Positions 34,881 to 43,817 are shown, counted from the first letter of the stretch. The stretch is 64,000 bases of DNA from Modestobacter marinus (GCF_011758655.1 NZ_JAAMPA010000003.1:434001-498000); one strand, 5' to 3'. Notes: generated by a model not told the origin, from the sequence alone. Made by a program: numbers and translations.

Positions 34881-35891
34881 GTGACCGCCACCGTCGCCGC
34901 CGATGACCGCACCATGTCCGCCGCCGAGTACGAGACCTGGGCGGCCGAGATCCGCCGGCTGGCCGACGAGCGCGGCGCCGTCGTCCTGGCGCACAACTAC
35001 CAGGTGCCCGAGATCCAGGACGTCGCCCACTTCACCGGCGACTCGCTGTACCTGTCCCGGGTCGCGGCCGAGACCGACGCCCGCGAGATCGTCTTCTGCG
35101 GCGTCCACTTCATGGCCGAGACGGCGAAGATCCTCTCGCCGGAGAAGACCGTGCTGCTGCCCGACCACGCCGCCGGCTGCTCGCTGGCCGACAGCATCAC
35201 CGCCGAGCAGCTTCGGGAGTGGAAGGCCGAGCACCCCGGCGCGGTCGTGGTCAGCTACGTCAACACCACCGCGGCGGTGAAGGCCGAGACCGACATCTGC
35301 TGCACCAGCTCCAACGCCGCCGACGTCGTCCGGTCGATCCCGGCGGACCAGGAGATCCTCTTCTGCCCCGACCAGTTCCTCGGCGCGCACGTGAAGCGGG
35401 TGACCGGGCGGTCGAACATCTCGATCTGGGCCGGTGAGTGCCACGTGCACGCGGGGATCAGCCCGGCCGACGTCCGGTCGCAGATCGCCGCCCACCCCGA
35501 CGCGGAGATCCTCGTCCACCCCGAGTGCGGGTGCACGACCTCGGTGCTGGACCTGGTGAGCCACGGCGACCTGCCGGCCGAGCGCACCCGGGTGCTGTCG
35601 ACCGGGGGCATGGCCGACGCCGCGGCCGCGAGCACGGCGGGCCAGGTGCTGGTGGCCACCGAGATCGGCATCCTGCACCAGCTGCGCGCGCTCAACTCGA
35701 CGACCGAGTTCATCCCGATGAACGCCCGGGCCGCCTGCCGCTACATGAAGATGATCACCCCGGCCAAGCTGCTGCACACGCTGCGCACCGGCGAGGGCGC
35801 GATCGACGTCGACCCGGAGACCGCTGCCCGGGCGCGCCGCGCGGTCGAGGCGATGATCGCGATCGGCGAGCCCGGCCGCGGCGGGGAGTAG
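34881..35891 (+). CDS. nadA: quinolinate synthase
   Basis: A 336-residue NadA, which condenses iminoaspartate with dihydroxyacetone phosphate to quinolinate using a [4Fe-4S] cluster. Family motifs: [27 protein letters not shown] (first cluster Cys), DICCTSSNA (second region), and HPECGCTT (third). Full length for the long actinobacterial type. The GTG at 34881 follows AGGAG by a short spacer; an ATG at 34914 would also leave the domain whole. nadB and nadC, often adjacent, are absent from the window; nadE is at 59275. Confidence 0.93.
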   Translation: MTATVAADDRTMSAAEYETWAAEIRRLADERGAVVLAHNYQVPEIQDVAHFTGDSLYLSRVAAETDAREIVFCGVHFMAETAKILSPEKTVLLPDHAAGCSLADSITAEQLREWKAEHPGAVVVSYVNTTAAVKAETDICCTSSNAADVVRSIPADQEILFCPDQFLGAHVKRVTGRSNISIWAGECHVHAGISPADVRSQIAAHPDAEILVHPECGCTTSVLDLVSHGDLPAERTRVLSTGGMADAAAASTAGQVLVATEIGILHQLRALNSTTEFIPMNARAACRYMKMITPAKLLHTLRTGEGAIDVDPETAARARRAVEAMIAIGEPGRGGE

Positions 35892-35904
35892 CCCGGACCG
35901 GCGG

Positions 35905-36963
35905 TCAGGTGCCCGGCACCCCGGTGGCGCGCAGCAGGCCCGTCCCCGGGTGGCAGTCGAGGTACTCGAAGCGCTGCTGATCCGCCGACGCGACTGTGAC
36001 CTCGTGGTACAGCCGTAGTCTCGCCGCCGGACCGAGGGTGCCCAGGTACTTCATCGCCACCCGGAAGATCGCCACATGGGTGGGGTGCGACTCCGCCCAG
36101 GTGTCCAGCTCCTCCAGGCTGTGCCACCAGCTCATCCCGAAGGTCTTGTCCGACGGATGGCCCTGCGCGTCGACGACCGTCATGTACCGGTTGGCGTAGC
36201 AGCCGACGCCGAGTCCGTCGTCGCGGAGGAAGTCCATGCCGGCGCGCAGCACCGGCTCCACGTCCTCGGTGTACATCCGGCGTTCCTCGCCGTCGGTCTC
36301 CGACCACTCCTGGCCCGAGCGGATCAGGCACAGGTTGTCCGGGCCGGTGACCCGCAGGACGCCGTCGTCCCGCACGTCCGGGGCGCCGGTGGCGTCGAGG
36401 GCGTCGGTCTGGGCGAGAGGCAGCCGGTCGCGAGCGCCGCCCCAGTACCCGTGCTCCCGGATCTCCCCGGAGAGCCCGTCGGCGAGCCGGGCGACGCCTT
36501 CCAGCCGGTCGTTGGAGAACAGCGTCTCGAACCGGTCGACCGACGGGGTCAGCATCTCCAGGAAGAAGCCGAGCCCGGTCCGGCGGTGCGCCGGGTCGGT
36601 CCAGCCGGGCGCCCCCGCCGTCCAGCGGGCGTGGCCGGCGGGATCGGTCCAGTACGCGATGATCACCGTGGTCACGTGGCCGCGCTCGTCGACGTAGCGC
36701 GCGTGCTCGACCGAGTCGGCCCCGTCGGTGGCGGCGAGCCGGCCGCTGAGGGCGGCCACCTCGTCCGCGGCCGCCGCGGCCACCTCCGCCGGGGCGTCGC
36801 CGGCGTGCTGCACCCCGAAGTAGGCCATCACGACGGAGACGACGCCGGTGGGGAACCGGGCGGAGAAGGACGGGTAGGGCGGGGTGAAGGCCGCCGACTT
36901 CCGTGTCTGCCGTGTCCGCGGCTCGACCAGGTGCGGCGCGATCGCTGACTCCAGGCCGCTCAC
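35905..36963 (-). CDS. oxd: aldoxime dehydratase (haem enzyme)
   Basis: A 352-residue protein matching the aldoxime dehydratase family in length and sequence: FGVQHAGD, FSNDRLEGVARL, GYWGGARDRLPL, NLCLIRSGQEW, MTVVDAQGHPSDKTFGMSWW, SHPTHVAIF and LYHEVTV. The enzyme removes water from R-CH=N-OH to give a nitrile, with the substrate N bound to haem iron; the His residues of HPTH and LYHEV are the likely haem ligand and catalytic base by family alignment. The GTG overlaps the nitrilase stop as GTGA, so it is second in the operon. Confidence 0.92.
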   Translation of the reverse strand: MSGLESAIAPHLVEPRTRQTRKSAAFTPPYPSFSARFPTGVVSVVMAYFGVQHAGDAPAEVAAAAADEVAALSGRLAATDGADSVEHARYVDERGHVTTVIIAYWTDPAGHARWTAGAPGWTDPAHRRTGLGFFLEMLTPSVDRFETLFSNDRLEGVARLADGLSGEIREHGYWGGARDRLPLAQTDALDATGAPDVRDDGVLRVTGPDNLCLIRSGQEWSETDGEERRMYTEDVEPVLRAGMDFLRDDGLGVGCYANRYMTVVDAQGHPSDKTFGMSWWHSLEELDTWAESHPTHVAIFRVAMKYLGTLGPAARLRLYHEVTVASADQQRFEYLDCHPGTGLLRATGVPGT

Positions 36964-38021
36964 GGTCGCACCTGCTGGAGCGCCGACGCGTCCACGGGAA
37001 CCAGGTCGCTGGGCTCGGGGACGTCGACCGGCGGTCGCGCGCCGGCCTGCTCGGAGGAGACCACGACGCGGTTGGGCGCGGCGTTGAACAACAGCCGGAA
37101 GACGTCCGGCCGGGAGTAGTGCCCGACGGGATCGGCGGCGGACTTGGCGATCGCGATCAGCGAGAAGTCGAGGTCGGCGTAGAGGATGCCCTCGACGTCC
37201 TCGGCCAGCGGTTCGGCCAGCTCGGTCCCCTCCGGGCCGTAGATGCGGGCGAAGCCGCCGCCCTGCCGGAGCAGCTGCCGCTTGGTGTCGGTGTCGGCGA
37301 ACAGGTCCTGGCCGGCCTGACCCACGGTCGAGCACGGGGCGACGACGAAGGCCTGCCCCTCGACCGCGTAGATGCGGCTGGCCGCGGTGTTGACCTCCGG
37401 CCCCAGCGCCATCGCCGCGCCCCGGTAGAGCGAGAAGCTCGGCCAGGCCCCGACGTGGATCTGCTCGCCCATGCTGTACATCGCGTACTTGGTGAGCGGC
37501 TGGAAGTGCTCCCAGCAGTTGAGCGCGCCCACCCGGCCCAGCCGGGTGTGGTGCACCTGGACGTCGCTGCCGTCGCCCTCGCCGAAGACGCTGCGCTCGA
37601 CGTGGGTGGGCTTGAGCTTGCGGCGCACGGAGATCACCGAGCCGGTGTCGTCGAGGAAGGCCTGTGCCATGTAGAGGCTGCCGCCGGCCCGCTCGGCGAA
37701 GCCGAGGACGACGTGCACCCCGTGCCGGCCCGCCGCGGCAGCGATCCGCTGCATGTGTTCGCCGTCCCGCGTCATCGAGTTGGCCGCGTAGCCCGGCACG
37801 AACTGCATGCCGGCGGCGGGGGCGTCGAGCCAGATCCACCACGGGTAGCCCGGGATGAACGTCTCGCCGAACGCGACCAGCTGCGCGCCGTTCCCGGCCG
37901 CCTCGGCGATCAGGGTCTCGACCTGGGCCACCCCCGCGTCGAGGTCGAGCCAGCGCGGCTCGGCCTGGACGGCGGCGACGCGCACCGGGCCGGCGGGACG
38001 GGGGGTGTCGGCAGAGCTCAT
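36960..38021 (-). CDS. nitrilase
   Basis: A 353-residue carbon-nitrogen hydrolase converting a nitrile to the carboxylic acid and ammonia. Catalytic triad: Glu53 in FGETFIPGYPWW, Lys135 in VRRKLKPTHVERSVF and Cys169 in GALNCWEHFQPL. The WEHFQPL and KPTHVER motifs mark true nitrilases of the aliphatic/arylacetonitrile sort rather than amidases. A strong AGGAGG precedes the ATG. Coupled to the aldoxime dehydratase downstream and following an AraC regulator, as in known aldoxime-nitrile clusters. Exact substrate unknown. Confidence 0.92.
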   Translation of the reverse strand: MSSADTPRPAGPVRVAAVQAEPRWLDLDAGVAQVETLIAEAAGNGAQLVAFGETFIPGYPWWIWLDAPAAGMQFVPGYAANSMTRDGEHMQRIAAAAGRHGVHVVLGFAERAGGSLYMAQAFLDDTGSVISVRRKLKPTHVERSVFGEGDGSDVQVHHTRLGRVGALNCWEHFQPLTKYAMYSMGEQIHVGAWPSFSLYRGAAMALGPEVNTAASRIYAVEGQAFVVAPCSTVGQAGQDLFADTDTKRQLLRQGGGFARIYGPEGTELAEPLAEDVEGILYADLDFSLIAIAKSAADPVGHYSRPDVFRLLFNAAPNRVVVSSEQAGARPPVDVPEPSDLVPVDASALQQVRP

Positions 38022-38074
38022 CTCGGGTCCTCCTGCGGTCTTGCCCGACCGTCGGCGGGGCGTGCGACCACCGT

Positions 38075-38086
38075 GGCGGTACCGCC
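38075..38086. promoter_or_regulatory. palindrome in the nitrilase promoter region
   Basis: GGCGGTACCGCC, a 12-bp perfect palindrome 54 bp before the nitrilase start, in the 119-bp gap after the AraC regulator gene. A possible regulatory site, but AraC proteins usually bind direct repeats. Confidence 0.25.
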
Positions 38087-38140
38087 GATCGCGGGAGTCG
38101 TCTTCCGTGCCGCCTTCCCGGTGCTGGGTGCCAGATGCGC

Positions 38141-39154
38141 TCAGGACCGACCAGCGGCTGCCTGTCGGTAGGCGGCGGGCGTCATCCCGGTGACCGTCCG
38201 GAACGCGCGGTGGAACTGGGCGTCCCCGGAGAACCCGCACCGGCCGGCGACGGCGGCCAGGGGCAGCCGTGGTGCCTCGCGCAGCAGCCGCTGGGCGGCC
38301 GCCACCCGCAGCCGGCGGAGTGCGTCGCCCAGGCTCTCGGGTTCGCTCTCGAACAGTCGGAACAGCGTCCGCCGGGAGAGATGGCAAGCAGCGGCCACCG
38401 CGTCGGCGTCGAGCCCGGGGTCGGTGCACGAGGCGGTCAGGTACGCCCGCACCCGTTCCCGGTCCAGGGCCGCCGACGGCGCGGCCGGGAGGGGCCCGGT
38501 GGCCAGGGCGAGCGCCGAGCCGAGCAGTCCGATCGCGTGCGGCACCAGCGTGGCGGTGCCGGCTGGATCGGTGCCCTGCCGGCGGGCGAGGCCCCGGAAG
38601 AAGTCCGCGACCAGCCGCGCGCTGCTGTCGGCCCTGAGCGTCACGCCCGTCGCCCGGGCCACCGTGCCCGCCGGCAGCACGCGCTGCGGGACCTGGACGA
38701 CGAGCTGCTCGAAGGCGTCGGCGAAGTGCAGCGTGTACGGCCGCGTGGTGTCGTAGAAGGACATCGACCCGGGGACGAGGCGTGCCTCGCGGCCGTCCTG
38801 CGCGACCACGCCTCGGCCGGCCAGCTGGATGCTGGCCAGCACGTAGGCCTCCTTGCTCCGGGCGATGAGCCTCGGCGTCCGTCGGACCTGCTGCCCGCTC
38901 GCCCGCACGGTGGTCAGCTCGAGCTCCCCGGCCACGCTGTGCGTGATCCGCCCCCGGAACTGGCCGTCGGTGGTCGGGGTCGCCGACAGCTGGACGAAGG
39001 TGTCGCAGATGAGGTCCTGCCAGAAGGCGAACGCCTCGGCGGGAGGCACCGACCCCGTCGAGACCGTCACCGGGCCGGGGGCAGCACCGGTGGGCTCCGA
39101 CGGGTGCCACGTCCGCACGCCGCGAGCATGGGCCACCGGGACGGCGATGTCCAC
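38141..39154 (-). CDS. AraC-family regulator of the nitrile module (NitR-like)
   Basis: A 337-residue activator. The N-terminal part (about 30-210) is an AraC-binding-like sensor of the NitR/OxdR type (FAFWQDLICDTFVQL, PRLIARSKEAYVLASIQLAG). The C-terminus has the two AraC HTH motifs: DADAVAAACHLSRRTLFRLF and LAAVAGRCGFSGDAQFHRAF. Position just upstream and in line with nitrilase suggests that it controls the module in response to nitriles or oximes. The GTG start at 39154 lacks a clear ribosome site; a later GTG is possible. Confidence 0.82.
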   Translation of the reverse strand: MDIAVPVAHARGVRTWHPSEPTGAAPGPVTVSTGSVPPAEAFAFWQDLICDTFVQLSATPTTDGQFRGRITHSVAGELELTTVRASGQQVRRTPRLIARSKEAYVLASIQLAGRGVVAQDGREARLVPGSMSFYDTTRPYTLHFADAFEQLVVQVPQRVLPAGTVARATGVTLRADSSARLVADFFRGLARRQGTDPAGTATLVPHAIGLLGSALALATGPLPAAPSAALDRERVRAYLTASCTDPGLDADAVAAACHLSRRTLFRLFESEPESLGDALRRLRVAAAQRLLREAPRLPLAAVAGRCGFSGDAQFHRAFRTVTGMTPAAYRQAAAGRS

Positions 39155-39173
39155 GGCCCCGCGGACGGGCCGC

Positions 39174-39956
39174 TCAGGCGCGGGCGAACAGGTAGATCGA
39201 CACGGCGACGCCGAACAGGACGATGAAGACCCGCAGCGGCGTCGTCGGGATGCGGGTGGCGACCTTCGCCCCGAGGAACCCGCCGAGCAGCGCGGCCGGC
39301 GCGCAGACGGCGACGTAGGCCCACTCCACCGGGCCCCAGATGCCGAAGACGACGACGGTCACCGAGGCGGTGACCAGGGAGATCGCGCTCTTCATCGCGT
39401 TGGCCAGCTTGAGCCGGCCCAGCCCCAGCCCCAGGACGCCGACCAGGATGACGCCCAGCGCACCACCGAAGTAGCCGCCGTAGACCGTGGCCAGGAACAG
39501 CGCCACGTACAGCCAGGCGGGGTCGCCGGTGGCGACGCCGTCCTCCTGCTTCTTGAGCCGCTTGGTGATCAGCGGCTGGAAGGCCAGCAGGACGCTGGCG
39601 AGGAGCACCAGCACCGGGACCACGGTCTCGAACGCCTCGGTCGGCGTGGTCAGCAGCAGGACCGACCCGGCCGTGCCGCCCAGCACCGCGACCACCGAGA
39701 ACCGGATCATCCGGGCACGCTGGCCGGCGTACTCCGGGCGGAAGCCGAGCACCCCGCCGACGTAGCCGGGCCACTGGGCGACCGAGTTGGTCACGTTGGC
39801 CGCGACCGTCCCCAGCCCGAGGCCGACGAGCACCGGGAAGAGGATCAGCGATCCGCCGCCGGCGATCGAGTTGATGCCGCCGGCCAGGAGGGCCACCCCT
39901 GCGGCTATGAGGAGATCGACAGGGGACACGGCCGCGGAGCCTACTGTCCGGCCCAT
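39174..39956 (-). CDS. TSUP-family (TauE/SafE) permease
   Basis: A 260-residue integral membrane protein with about eight helices and the TSUP signature at the start of each repeat (LLAGGINSIAGGGSLILFP and TVYGGYFGGALGVILVG). Family members move sulfite, sulfoacetate or other organosulfur/organic anions. Substrate unknown. Its ATG (39954-39956) and the ATG of the divergent next gene (39955-39957) are the two strands of one CATG, so the promoters lie inside each other's coding sequences. Confidence 0.85.
   Translation of the reverse strand: MGRTVGSAAVSPVDLLIAAGVALLAGGINSIAGGGSLILFPVLVGLGLGTVAANVTNSVAQWPGYVGGVLGFRPEYAGQRARMIRFSVVAVLGGTAGSVLLLTTPTEAFETVVPVLVLLASVLLAFQPLITKRLKKQEDGVATGDPAWLYVALFLATVYGGYFGGALGVILVGVLGLGLGRLKLANAMKSAISLVTASVTVVVFGIWGPVEWAYVAVCAPAALLGGFLGAKVATRIPTTPLRVFIVLFGVAVSIYLFARA
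39942..39947 (+). promoter_or_regulatory. -10 element giving a leaderless mRNA
   Basis: TACTGT, 7 nt before the ATG at 39955, with no ribosome site between them. It lies inside the first codons of the opposite-strand permease. Confidence 0.5.
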
Positions 39957-40314
39957 GAGGGACGACGTGCGCGCGCAGGTGCTGGCGGCGGGGATGGCCG
40001 GGTCGGGGGCGCTGCACCTGGTGCGCCCGCGGACCTACGAGTGGATGATCCCGCCGGAGCTGGGGCCGGCCCGGCCGTGGGTCACCGGCAGCGGCGTGGC
40101 CGAGCTGGCCACGGCCGCGCTGCTCGCCGTCCCGCGGACCCGCCGGCTCGGCGGGTGGGCCGCGGTGGGGGTGCTGGTCGGCGTGCTGCCGGCGCACGCT
40201 CAGACGCTGCGGGTGTTCCGGCGCCGGCCGGGGAAGCTGGCGGTCGCGGTGGCGCGGATCCCGTTCCAGCTGCCGATGCTCACCGCCGCGCTCCGGGTCG
40301 CCCGCGGCCGCTGA
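39955..40314 (+). CDS. DoxX-like small membrane protein
   Basis: A 119-residue protein with four short hydrophobic stretches and the DoxX-family pattern LVRPRTYEWMIPPELGPARPWVTGSGVAEL (seen in two parts: RPRTYEWMIP, and TGSGVAELATAALL). Related proteins are found in oxidative-stress membrane complexes, but this subgroup is untested. Probably leaderless. Followed by hairpins and the convergent Lrp regulator. Confidence 0.72.
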   Translation: MRDDVRAQVLAAGMAGSGALHLVRPRTYEWMIPPELGPARPWVTGSGVAELATAALLAVPRTRRLGGWAAVGVLVGVLPAHAQTLRVFRRRPGKLAVAVARIPFQLPMLTAALRVARGR

Positions 40315-40324
40315 GCTCTCAGCA

Positions 40325-40345
40325 GTGATCAGGTCACCTGATCAC
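40325..40345. repeat. intergenic palindrome, GATCAGG..CCTGATC family
   Basis: Perfect 10-bp arms around one C, identical to 12870-12890. Confidence 0.8.
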
Positions 40346-40352
40346 TGACTGG

Positions 40353-40380
40353 CCTACTGCACCAACGTTGGTGCAGTAGG
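40353..40380. terminator. bidirectional hairpin terminator
   Basis: A loop-less 28-bp perfect palindrome with arm CCTACTGCACCAAC, between convergent genes and between two GATCAGG palindromes. Its CACCAAC inner part is shared with the hairpin at 12832. Confidence 0.75.
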
Positions 40381-40388
40381 TCAGTGTT

Positions 40389-40407
40389 CGATCAGGTGAC
40401 CTGATCG
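40389..40407. repeat. intergenic palindrome, GATCAGG..CCTGATC family
   Basis: CGATCAGGT-G-ACCTGATCG, with a central G where the 40325 copy has C. The two copies flank the terminator hairpin symmetrically. Confidence 0.75.
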
Positions 40408-40417
40408 AAGCTGGAGG

Positions 40418-41425
40418 TCAGCGGCCGCGGACCGGTGGCGGCTCGGGGTCGGTCAGCCGCGGGCCGTCCATCAGGCTGCCGGCCTGCTTGACCCGGCGCA
40501 GCACGGTGGAGGTCTCCAGCGTGCGCACCGGCAGGGCCCCGACCCGGTCGGTGAGGAAGCGGTAGAGGTGGGCGGTGTCCCGGCAGGTCACCGCCACCAT
40601 CAGGTTCGCCGGCCCGGTGACGACGGCGGTGAAGCCGGTCTCCGGCGCCCGGGCCAGGGACTCGCCGACGTGCGCGAGGTCCTTCGGGGCGACCCCCAGC
40701 CACAGCAGCGCGCTGACCGGGTGCCCGAGCAGCTCGGCGGCGATCTCCAGGTCGAAGTAGAGGGCACCGGCCGACCGCAGGGCCTCCACCCGCCGGGCCA
40801 CCCGGCTCTCCGACCAGCCGGTGACCCCGGCCAGCTCGGCGTAGCTCAGCCGGCCGTCGGTGGCCAGCGCGGCCAGCAACAGCTCGTCCTCCGGGTCCAG
40901 GGCGACGGGGGTCGGGGTGGTGCGGGCCGCGTCGGAGCCGAGCGCGGCGATCTGCTCCTCGCTGAGCGGGTCGTCGAAGTCGGTCCACTCGTAGGCGCCG
41001 CCGACGTAGGAGTGCAGCACCGAGAACGCGGCCAGGTCGATGACCTGCACGGTGCGCGGCAGTCGGTCCAGCAGCAGCGCGTCGCGCTGGCGGGGAGTGC
41101 GCGGCCGGGTGGAGCAGGTGATCTCGGCGCCGCCGGCGGTCAGGCTCACCCACGAGACGTCCGGACGGCGGGCGAGGGCATCGGCGACGGCGCCCGCGGC
41201 GGCCGGCTGCACCCGCATCCGGATGTGCCAGCTCGGCTCGCTGGCCTCGGGGGTGGTCAGCCCCAGGACCCGGACGACGCCGTCGGCCCGCAGCCGCCGC
41301 CACCGGCGGGCGACCGTCTGCTCCGAGACGCCCAGCACGGTGGCGATCCGGCTGAACGGAGCCCGGCCGTCGACCTGCATGGCGTGCACGATCTGGCGGT
41401 CGACGGCATCCAGCACGGGCACCAT
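40418..41425 (-). CDS. double-module Lrp/AsnC-family regulator
   Basis: A 335-residue protein made of two Lrp/AsnC units in tandem. Each begins with an HTH: LDAVDRQIVHAMQVDGRAPF with LGVSEQTVARRWRRL, and LDPEDELLLAALATDGRLSY with TGWSESRVARRVEAL. The effector (RAM-like) part follows each. Tandem Lrp regulators of this size are common in actinobacteria. Divergent from the MFS exporter gene across 87 bp, so it may control it. Confidence 0.88.
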   Translation of the reverse strand: MVPVLDAVDRQIVHAMQVDGRAPFSRIATVLGVSEQTVARRWRRLRADGVVRVLGLTTPEASEPSWHIRMRVQPAAAGAVADALARRPDVSWVSLTAGGAEITCSTRPRTPRQRDALLLDRLPRTVQVIDLAAFSVLHSYVGGAYEWTDFDDPLSEEQIAALGSDAARTTPTPVALDPEDELLLAALATDGRLSYAELAGVTGWSESRVARRVEALRSAGALYFDLEIAAELLGHPVSALLWLGVAPKDLAHVGESLARAPETGFTAVVTGPANLMVAVTCRDTAHLYRFLTDRVGALPVRTLETSTVLRRVKQAGSLMDGPRLTDPEPPPVRGR

Positions 41426-41512
41426 CCTGCACGACGACGTCGACGATGGAGGATCCCGTCAGACCGACCGGTTGGGCACGCTCCTGTTGCCCGGTCGTTG
41501 CACAGTGGCACC

Positions 41513-43033
41513 ATGCGCAAGTGGCTGCCGCTGGTCGCGATCTGCACCGGCACGTTCATGCTCCTCATCGACGTCACGATCGTGAACGTCGCCCTGCCCG
41601 ACATGGCCACCGACCTGGACACCAGCTTCGGCCAGCTGCAGTGGGTCGTCGACGTCTACGCCCTGTCGCTGGCCGCCCTGGTGCTGGGGGCGGGCTCGCT
41701 GGCCGACCTGTACGGCCGGCGCCGGCTCTACCTGATCGGCCTGGGCCTGTTCGCGCTGGCGTCGCTGGCCTGCGGCCTGGCCCCCGGCGCGGAGCTGCTG
41801 ATCGTGGCGCGGGCGGTGCAGGGCATCGGGGCCGCCGCCATGCTCGCCACCACCATCGCGCTGATCAACACCAGCTACGAGGGGCGCGACCGCGGGACCG
41901 CCTTCGGCATCTGGGGTGCCGTGGTCGGGGCCGCCGCGGCCCTGGGGCCCATCCTCGGCGGGGCGCTGACCGAGCTGGACTGGCGCTGGATCTTCTTCGT
42001 CAACCTGCCGATCAGCGTGTTCGGCATCGCGCTGACCCTCATGGCCGTGCAGGAGGCCCGCCAGCCGGACGCCCCGCGCCCCGACGTGCCCGGGATCGTG
42101 CTGTTCACCGTCGGCGCCGCCGGCATCGTCTTCGGCCTCGTGCGGGCCGCCGCGGACGGGTGGGGGGCGCCGGTCGCCTGGGGCCCGCTGGCCGCCGGCG
42201 TCCTCGTGCTGGCCGTCTGGGTCCGCGTCGAGCTCGGCCGCCGGGCGCCGATGCTCGACGTCCGGCTGTTCGGCAACCGCTCCTTCACCGGGATCATGCT
42301 CGGCGCACTGCTGCTGAACGGGGCGGCCTTCGCGCACAACCTCTACATCTCGCTGTGGCTGCAGTCGGTGCTGGGGCTCTCGCCGCTGCAGGGCGGGCTG
42401 GTGTTCATCCCGCTCTCCGCGTTCAGCTTCGTGGTGGCCGCCTTCGCCGGGCGGTACCTGCAGACCCTGCCGCCGCGGTTCGTCGTCGGCGGTGGGCTGG
42501 TCGTCATCGGCGTCGCGGCCCTCCTGCTGGCCTTCGTGCAGGCCGACTCCTCGTGGCGGGTCCTCGTCCCGGGGCTGGCCGTGCTCGGCATCGGGGTCGG
42601 GGTGGCCAACCCGACCCTGGCGTCGGCCGCGCTGGCCGCGGTGCCCCGGGAGCGCAGCGGGATGGCCTCGGGCGCGGTGAACACCGCCCGGCAGCTCGGG
42701 TTCGCCCTCGGCGTGGCGGTGCTGGGCAGCGTCTTCACCGCGCGGGCAGCCGGCGTGCTCCGGGACGCCGGCGCGGCCGACCCCGACGCGACCGCCTCCG
42801 CGCTGACCGCCGGGCAGACCCAGCAGCTCGTCGGCTCCGCGCCCCCGGCGGACCGGGCCGGGCTCGCCGACCTGCTGGGCAGCGCGTACGCCGACGGACT
42901 TCACCAGGTCTTCCTGGTCAGTGGCAGCGCCGGGATCCTCGGTGGGCTGCTGGTGCTGTGGCTGGTCCGCGCCGCGGCCCCCAGCCAGGCCTCCCAGCGG
43001 ACGGCGGAACATGAGTCCTCGCCGGCGCGCTGA
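41513..43033 (+). CDS. MFS drug-resistance-type exporter (DHA2, 14 TM)
   Basis: A 506-residue major facilitator of the EmrB/QacA type. Motif C-like LGPILGGAL and motif A (GSLADLYGRRRLYLIGL) are clear, with TM1 carrying the family's LLIDVTIVNVALPDM. About 14 membrane segments. Such carriers expel drugs or metabolites with protons; the substrate is unknown. Neighbour to a divergent Lrp-type regulator. The last few codons are charged and cytoplasmic. Confidence 0.9.
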   Translation: MRKWLPLVAICTGTFMLLIDVTIVNVALPDMATDLDTSFGQLQWVVDVYALSLAALVLGAGSLADLYGRRRLYLIGLGLFALASLACGLAPGAELLIVARAVQGIGAAAMLATTIALINTSYEGRDRGTAFGIWGAVVGAAAALGPILGGALTELDWRWIFFVNLPISVFGIALTLMAVQEARQPDAPRPDVPGIVLFTVGAAGIVFGLVRAAADGWGAPVAWGPLAAGVLVLAVWVRVELGRRAPMLDVRLFGNRSFTGIMLGALLLNGAAFAHNLYISLWLQSVLGLSPLQGGLVFIPLSAFSFVVAAFAGRYLQTLPPRFVVGGGLVVIGVAALLLAFVQADSSWRVLVPGLAVLGIGVGVANPTLASAALAAVPRERSGMASGAVNTARQLGFALGVAVLGSVFTARAAGVLRDAGAADPDATASALTAGQTQQLVGSAPPADRAGLADLLGSAYADGLHQVFLVSGSAGILGGLLVLWLVRAAAPSQASQRTAEHESSPAR

Positions 43034-43050
43034 GCGGGCAGACTCCGGGC

Positions 43051-43779
43051 ATGGCCACCGCTCCCGCCCCGTTCCCCGACGACTGGCAGCGCGCGCTCGT
43101 CGTCGCCGCGCACCCCGACGACATCGAGTACGGCCCCGCGGCCGCCGTCGCGGTGTGGACGGCGGCGGGCAAGGAGGTGCACTACCTGCTGGCCACCCGC
43201 GGCGAGGCGGGCATCGCCGGGTTGTCCCCGGCCGAGGCCGGCCCGCTGCGCGAGGAGGAGGAGCGCCGCTCGGCCGCCGTCGTCGGCGTCTCGGAGGTGG
43301 AGTTCCTCGACCACTCCGACGGCGTGCTCGTCGCCGACCTGCAGCTGCGCCGCGACCTGGCCGGGGCGCTGCGCCGGCACCGGCCCGACCTGGTCGTGGT
43401 CATGCACGGCGGGGACACCTGGACCCCGCCGGAGGTCACTCCCGGCGCGCTGAACTCCGCGGACCACCGGGCGCTGACCCGGTCGCTGCTGGACGCGGTG
43501 GCCGATGCGGGCAACGAGTGGATCTTCCCCGACCTGACCGAGACGCCGTGGTCGGGCGTGCAGTACGTCGCCGTCCACGCGGTCGGATACCCGCCGCCGC
43601 ACGTGGTCGACGTCAGCGCCGGCGTGGAGACCGCCGTCGCCTCGCTGGTCGAGCACCGCCGCTACCTCGAGGCCCTGTCCGACGACCCTGTCGAGGAGCA
43701 GGCTCGTCGACAGGTCGACATGGCGACCCTGACCGAGGACGGCGGGCGCCAGGTCGGCTTCCGGCTCTACTGGGGCTGA
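43051..43779 (+). CDS. PIG-L family deacetylase
   Basis: A 242-residue zinc deacetylase of the LmbE/PIG-L family. The metal motif VVAAHPDDIEYG is near the N-terminus, and ALNSADHRAL holds the third ligand. Members remove N-acetyl groups from sugars, including mycothiol precursors (MshB) and mycothiol conjugates (Mca); this one is shorter and cannot be assigned. It starts 17 bp after the MFS stop, so co-transcription is likely. Confidence 0.85.
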   Translation: MATAPAPFPDDWQRALVVAAHPDDIEYGPAAAVAVWTAAGKEVHYLLATRGEAGIAGLSPAEAGPLREEEERRSAAVVGVSEVEFLDHSDGVLVADLQLRRDLAGALRRHRPDLVVVMHGGDTWTPPEVTPGALNSADHRALTRSLLDAVADAGNEWIFPDLTETPWSGVQYVAVHAVGYPPPHVVDVSAGVETAVASLVEHRRYLEALSDDPVEEQARRQVDMATLTEDGGRQVGFRLYWG

Positions 43780-43802
43780 GCGGCCGGGTCCGGCGTCCGG
43801 GG

Positions 43803-43808
43803 TAGGCT
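43803..43808 (+). promoter_or_regulatory. -10 element of rnpB
   Basis: TAGGCT, 9 nt before the start of the RNase P RNA helix P1, fits TANNNT. Confidence 0.5.
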
Positions 43809-43817
43809 GCCGGCACG

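Noticed and set aside
38041..38140. Direct-repeat AraC half-sites before the nitrilase gene
   Set aside because: Only loose similarity between TGGCACC and CAGCACC; not enough to call a site.
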